This document shows, piece by piece, positions 61,767 to 64,000 of a DNA stretch of 64,000 nucleotides. Each line of letters opens with the position of its first letter. The stretch's first letter is position 1. Source of the stretch: Xanthobacteraceae bacterium (lineage in GTDB: Bacteria; Pseudomonadota; Alphaproteobacteria; Rhizobiales; Xanthobacteraceae); NCBI GenBank assembly GCA_019745775.1, contig JAIESR010000002.1, forward strand, positions 1 to 64,000, read 5' to 3'. A program made the position numbers and the translations under genes. The notes beneath the pieces were generated by a model, which worked only from the letters and a program-made list of their open reading frames with translations, was not told the DNA's origin and did no database searches.

Positions 61767-62105
61767 TCACGTCAATGCATGGGCCTTGCGGCCGCCGCGT
61801 TCGATCGCTGTCGGCGCTTCGTTGCGGGCGATAAGATCGCCGGCGAGGTCGAGACAACGCCGTACCAGTTCGGCAGCGCCATCGGCGAGTTCCTTCGATG
61901 CGCGCACGACCTCGACGTTGCGCTCCATGTCCTCGCGCGACCAGCCGCGCGAATGGGCGATGTAGGGAAATTGCGGGAATATGAATCCAAGCTCGGCGAA
62001 GAAACCGAGCATCTGTCCGGCGACGCCCTGGATGTTGTCCTGGCCGCCGACGATGATGAAGCCCGCGACCTTGTTGCGGATTGTCTGCCGCGGACGAGCC
62101 GTTCC
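61767..62105 (-). pseudogene. 5'-truncated flavodoxin-family NAD(P)H oxidoreductase
   Basis: On the minus strand, from about 62085 the frame reads TIRNKVAGFIIVGGQDNIQG, then GQMLGFFAELGFIFPQFPYI and SREDMERNVEVVRASKELAD to a stop at 61767. This is the C-terminal half of a flavodoxin-like FMN/NADPH reductase. The N-terminal half with the FMN-binding loop is missing, and upstream sequence has no homology or start. A deletion or recombination removed it. Confidence 0.7.
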
Positions 62106-62238
62106 GGCTGCGCATTTCTGATGGGCACACGCCCCGACATGTCGAAAAGGCTTAAGACCCCCGCCACGCGCTGAGACGCTGGGCGTGTAGTCTTGGGACT
62201 ATGACCCCTTCAGCCGTTATTTTGACGCATCACATGTT

Positions 62239-62349
62239 ATGGCCGAGCCAGTCATTTCCCTTTACGATAGCGAGTATCATCGGCTGGTCGGCTTTGCCCG
62301 CAGGCGCCGGTGGCTGAGAGACCAATCGCGCTCCCGCCTGTCAGGCTGA
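62239..62349 (+). CDS. Very short possible ORF
   Basis: An ATG at 62239 opens 36 codons, beginning MAEPVISLYDSEYHRLVGFA and ending in an Arg-rich helix. It runs into the next small gene with a 12-base gap, and the composition is protein-like. No clear ribosome site is present, so it may be chance. Confidence 0.3.
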   Translation: MAEPVISLYDSEYHRLVGFARRRRWLRDQSRSRLSG

Positions 62350-62360
62350 GGGAGTGCGTC

Positions 62361-62561
62361 ATGTCCACACCGGACGAGTTTCGTCGTTACGCCGCGGAAT
62401 GCATCGAATCCGCCAAGCACGCGCGGGACGACATCGCGCGCCAGCGTTTTCTCGACCTCGCCAAGATGTGGATGACGGCGGCACGACAACTGGACGATGG
62501 GATGGCCGTGCCGCTTGTGCCCGCAGATCGCTCCAACGGCAGCACCGGGAGGCGGCGATGA
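62361..62561 (+). CDS. Small conserved hypothetical protein
   Basis: The ATG at 62361 (GGGAG nearby) gives 66 residues: MSTPDEFRRYAAECIESAKH, then RFLDLAKMWMTAARQLD, two helices typical of a small protein family common in Bradyrhizobium-like species. Its TGA overlaps the next ATG (ATGA at 62558-62561), so the two are translationally coupled. Function unknown. Confidence 0.7.
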   Translation: MSTPDEFRRYAAECIESAKHARDDIARQRFLDLAKMWMTAARQLDDGMAVPLVPADRSNGSTGRRR

Positions 62562-62731
62562 CTGACGAGCTCCGTGCCTTGGGGAGCCATCCGGACATGG
62601 ACGAAGAAACTCTACAGATCATCGTGCGGCACAGGCCGGAATTCGCAGGGAAGACCCTGGACGAATGCCGCGCCATTCTTCGGGCGCTGTATCCCGGCAA
62701 GCGAGCCGCCAAACCCGCCTCCGCTCCCTAG
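62558..62731 (+). CDS. Small hypothetical protein coupled to the upstream gene
   Basis: The ATG at 62558 overlaps the previous stop by four bases, with GGGAGG upstream. The 57-residue product (MTDELRALGSHPDMDEETLQ, then a helix around ECRAILRALYPGKRA) has no known domain. Confidence 0.6.
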   Translation: MTDELRALGSHPDMDEETLQIIVRHRPEFAGKTLDECRAILRALYPGKRAAKPASAP

Positions 62732-62789
62732 GAACTTCGGCGGGCCGCGGGAATGGCGCGGGAAAACACCCGTTTCGGATAAGAACGCC

Positions 62790-63083
62790 CTAGTCGACGA
62801 GCGTGCCGATGAGTTGGAGCAACTCCCTCCGCTCCGGCCCGCCGGCGACAAGCACGTCCTCAATGTTCATGCGCCTCACATCCCGCCCGGTCGCCAAGTC
62901 CGGTATGAAGACGATGTAGACGCCGGTCACATCTTTCGCGAGATACCACGAGCCTTTCTCGCCGGAGAAAAGATGCCGGCACGCAGCCCCCGCCCGGCCG
63001 CTGTTCTGGCGCTTGACGACATGGTCCATGGCGCCGTCGCGGCCGGTGCTCTCCGGAACATTGATCGTGGCTCTGGGTCCCAT
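62790..63083 (-). CDS. Small hypothetical protein, possibly a beta-rich domain
   Basis: The ATG at 63083 has AAGGAG upstream and gives 97 residues. The core FSGEKGSWYLAKDVTGVYIVFIP looks like consecutive beta strands, followed by TGRDVRRMNIEDVL and a terminal helix ELLQLIGTLVD. Conserved family likely, function unknown. Confidence 0.65.
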   Translation of the reverse strand: MGPRATINVPESTGRDGAMDHVVKRQNSGRAGAACRHLFSGEKGSWYLAKDVTGVYIVFIPDLATGRDVRRMNIEDVLVAGGPERRELLQLIGTLVD

Positions 63084-63326
63084 CGCAGCGCTCCTTCGCC
63101 AGGCCAATGCGACTGCGGCCTCGCCGGTTCCGATCTCTCCCCCGGGCAGGGAACGCACGCGCGTTGACCGCGTTGGCGGGACTAATCAAATCCGCGCGCC
63201 TGTCGCGTGCGAGTCGGATGCACGCGCTTTGCATCACGCAGATTGCGATCATTAGGGCCGTGATACCGTTTTCCCACAAGCCCTAGCGGCTTCCTGGCGT
63301 CCGCGACTCTCCGTATCCTTCGCGCG

Positions 63327-63776
63327 ATGACCAAGCCGCGATCAACGAATTTTGATTATCTCGATCCGAACGCGCCGCGCACGCAGCGCATCATCGAAGC
63401 GGCGCTGACGGTGACCGTGCCGTGGCACCCGCCGGAAGACCGTCCGGCCTATCAGCCCTCGCACGTCGCGGCACTCGCCATGCGCATCGATCATCGCGCC
63501 CGACAAGGGCTGACGGTCCATCTCAAGCCGGCGACCGCGCGAACGGTCGCCTCAACGTTGCGGCTGTATGCCGAGGGGCACCGCGATCTCCGCAGCACCC
63601 ATCCTCACCATGTCGAGGATTGGACGCATGAGCCGCATGAGATTCTGGCCTACTGCGCCAACGCCAGTCTGGCGATCGGCGCGTGGGAAGCCCATGCGCC
63701 TCGATATCCCAACCGAAACTTGATCGCAACGTGGGGCGGATGGATCACGCGCGGCAGCAAACGCAATCGAGGCTGA
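63327..63776 (+). CDS. Hypothetical protein
   Basis: The 149-residue product starts MTKPRSTNFDYLDPNAPR and is rich in His, Trp and Arg. Its middle (VHLKPATARTVASTLRLYAEG) is helical. No signal peptide, membrane span or known motif is seen. The coding pattern is consistent with a real gene. Confidence 0.55.
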   Translation: MTKPRSTNFDYLDPNAPRTQRIIEAALTVTVPWHPPEDRPAYQPSHVAALAMRIDHRARQGLTVHLKPATARTVASTLRLYAEGHRDLRSTHPHHVEDWTHEPHEILAYCANASLAIGAWEAHAPRYPNRNLIATWGGWITRGSKRNRG

Positions 63777-63831
63777 CGCGCAATGGCGGAGCGCACATCA
63801 CCGCGAGGCTCTTAACGGCGCTCTGCGATGT

Positions 63832-63996
63832 TCAGATCCGCCCCATGAGCAGCAATATCAGCAAGACAACGATCACGAGCGCCAAGCCGCCGCCACCGTA
63901 GTACCCGGTCCCGTAGAAAGGACTGCCGCCAATCCCCGCAAATCCGCCAAGCAACGCGATGACGAGAATGATGAGAATGATCGTCCAGATGCTCAT
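63832..63996 (-). CDS. DUF3309-like small membrane protein
   Basis: A minus-strand ATG at 63996 encodes 54 residues: a hydrophobic helix (IWTIILIILVIALLGGFAG), a Gly/Tyr turn (FYGTGYYGGGG) and a second helix (LALVIVVLLILLLMGRI). This is the typical hairpin of DUF3309 proteins, which are frequent in Rhizobiales and lie in the membrane. Function unknown. Only three bases of upstream DNA remain in the window. Confidence 0.8.
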   Translation of the reverse strand: MSIWTIILIILVIALLGGFAGIGGSPFYGTGYYGGGGLALVIVVLLILLLMGRI

Positions 63997-64000
63997 GACC

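Noticed and set aside
1..64000. CRISPR array
   Set aside because: No regularly spaced direct repeats with unique spacers were seen; the palindromes found are single REP or MITE-like units.

Overview
The window looks like chromosome from a high-G+C alphaproteobacterium of the order Hyphomicrobiales (Rhizobiales), most likely Bradyrhizobium/Rhodopseudomonas/Pseudolabrys-like. The reasons are the gene families (histone-deacetylase-xseB and tlyA-RNA methyltransferase neighbourhoods, fabI-aroC-ribB cluster, DUF1127, DUF1194, DUF1499, DUF3309 and BrnT proteins, three Bug-type tricarboxylate-binding proteins) and the intergenic palindromes typical of that group. This placement rests on recognition of families, not on a database search.

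Region 1-7446 is an accessory island with visibly lower G+C at its left end. It holds a two-gene operon of a PIN-like protein and an unrecognised helical protein, a flavin-dependent monooxygenase behind a structured leader, a 3' fragment of tRNA-Arg, a small divergent ORF, and an excisionase-integrase pair. The integrase ends 3 bp before the CCA end of a complete tRNA-Gln(TTG), which is probably the island boundary.

Region 7696-35253 is mostly core metabolism: acyl-CoA dehydrogenase, histone-deacetylase-like amidohydrolase and xseB; a block of ABC transporter, pirin, LigD and PilZ genes where dxs would usually lie; then tlyA (frameshifted here), a MATE pump and an rRNA uracil methyltransferase. 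These are followed by alanine dehydrogenase, a secreted SMP-30 protein, the minus-strand cluster fabI - histidine phosphatase - aroC - ribB, an ECF sigma/anti-sigma pair, a DnaJ/CbpA-type cochaperone, pdxH, an SDR and corA.

Region 35664-52134 mixes envelope genes (L,D-transpeptidase lipoprotein, extensin-like protein, outer-membrane barrel), a class III aminotransferase, a BrnT-type toxin with an HTH antitoxin and a clear promoter/operator, LysR plus an amine oxidase, two orphan Bug receptors, an adenylate-forming enzyme, a lysine-rich zinc-ribbon-like protein and tRNA-Pro(CGG). Several palindromic repeats separate these genes.

Region 52158-64000 starts with tsaC. A 4-kb block follows (three-domain RidA protein, extradiol-type VOC protein, Bug receptor, small RidA protein) and ends in a degenerate second copy of the tsaC 3' end, which suggests insertion by recombination between tsaC and the D-lactate/glycolate-type FAD oxidase. 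A HerA-like ATPase, a truncated flavodoxin-family pseudogene and a run of very small proteins ending in a DUF3309 protein close the window. The most unusual items are the single-chain triple RidA protein inside the tsaC-flanked block, the BrnT operon operator, the frameshifted tlyA, and the mosaic tRNA-associated island.
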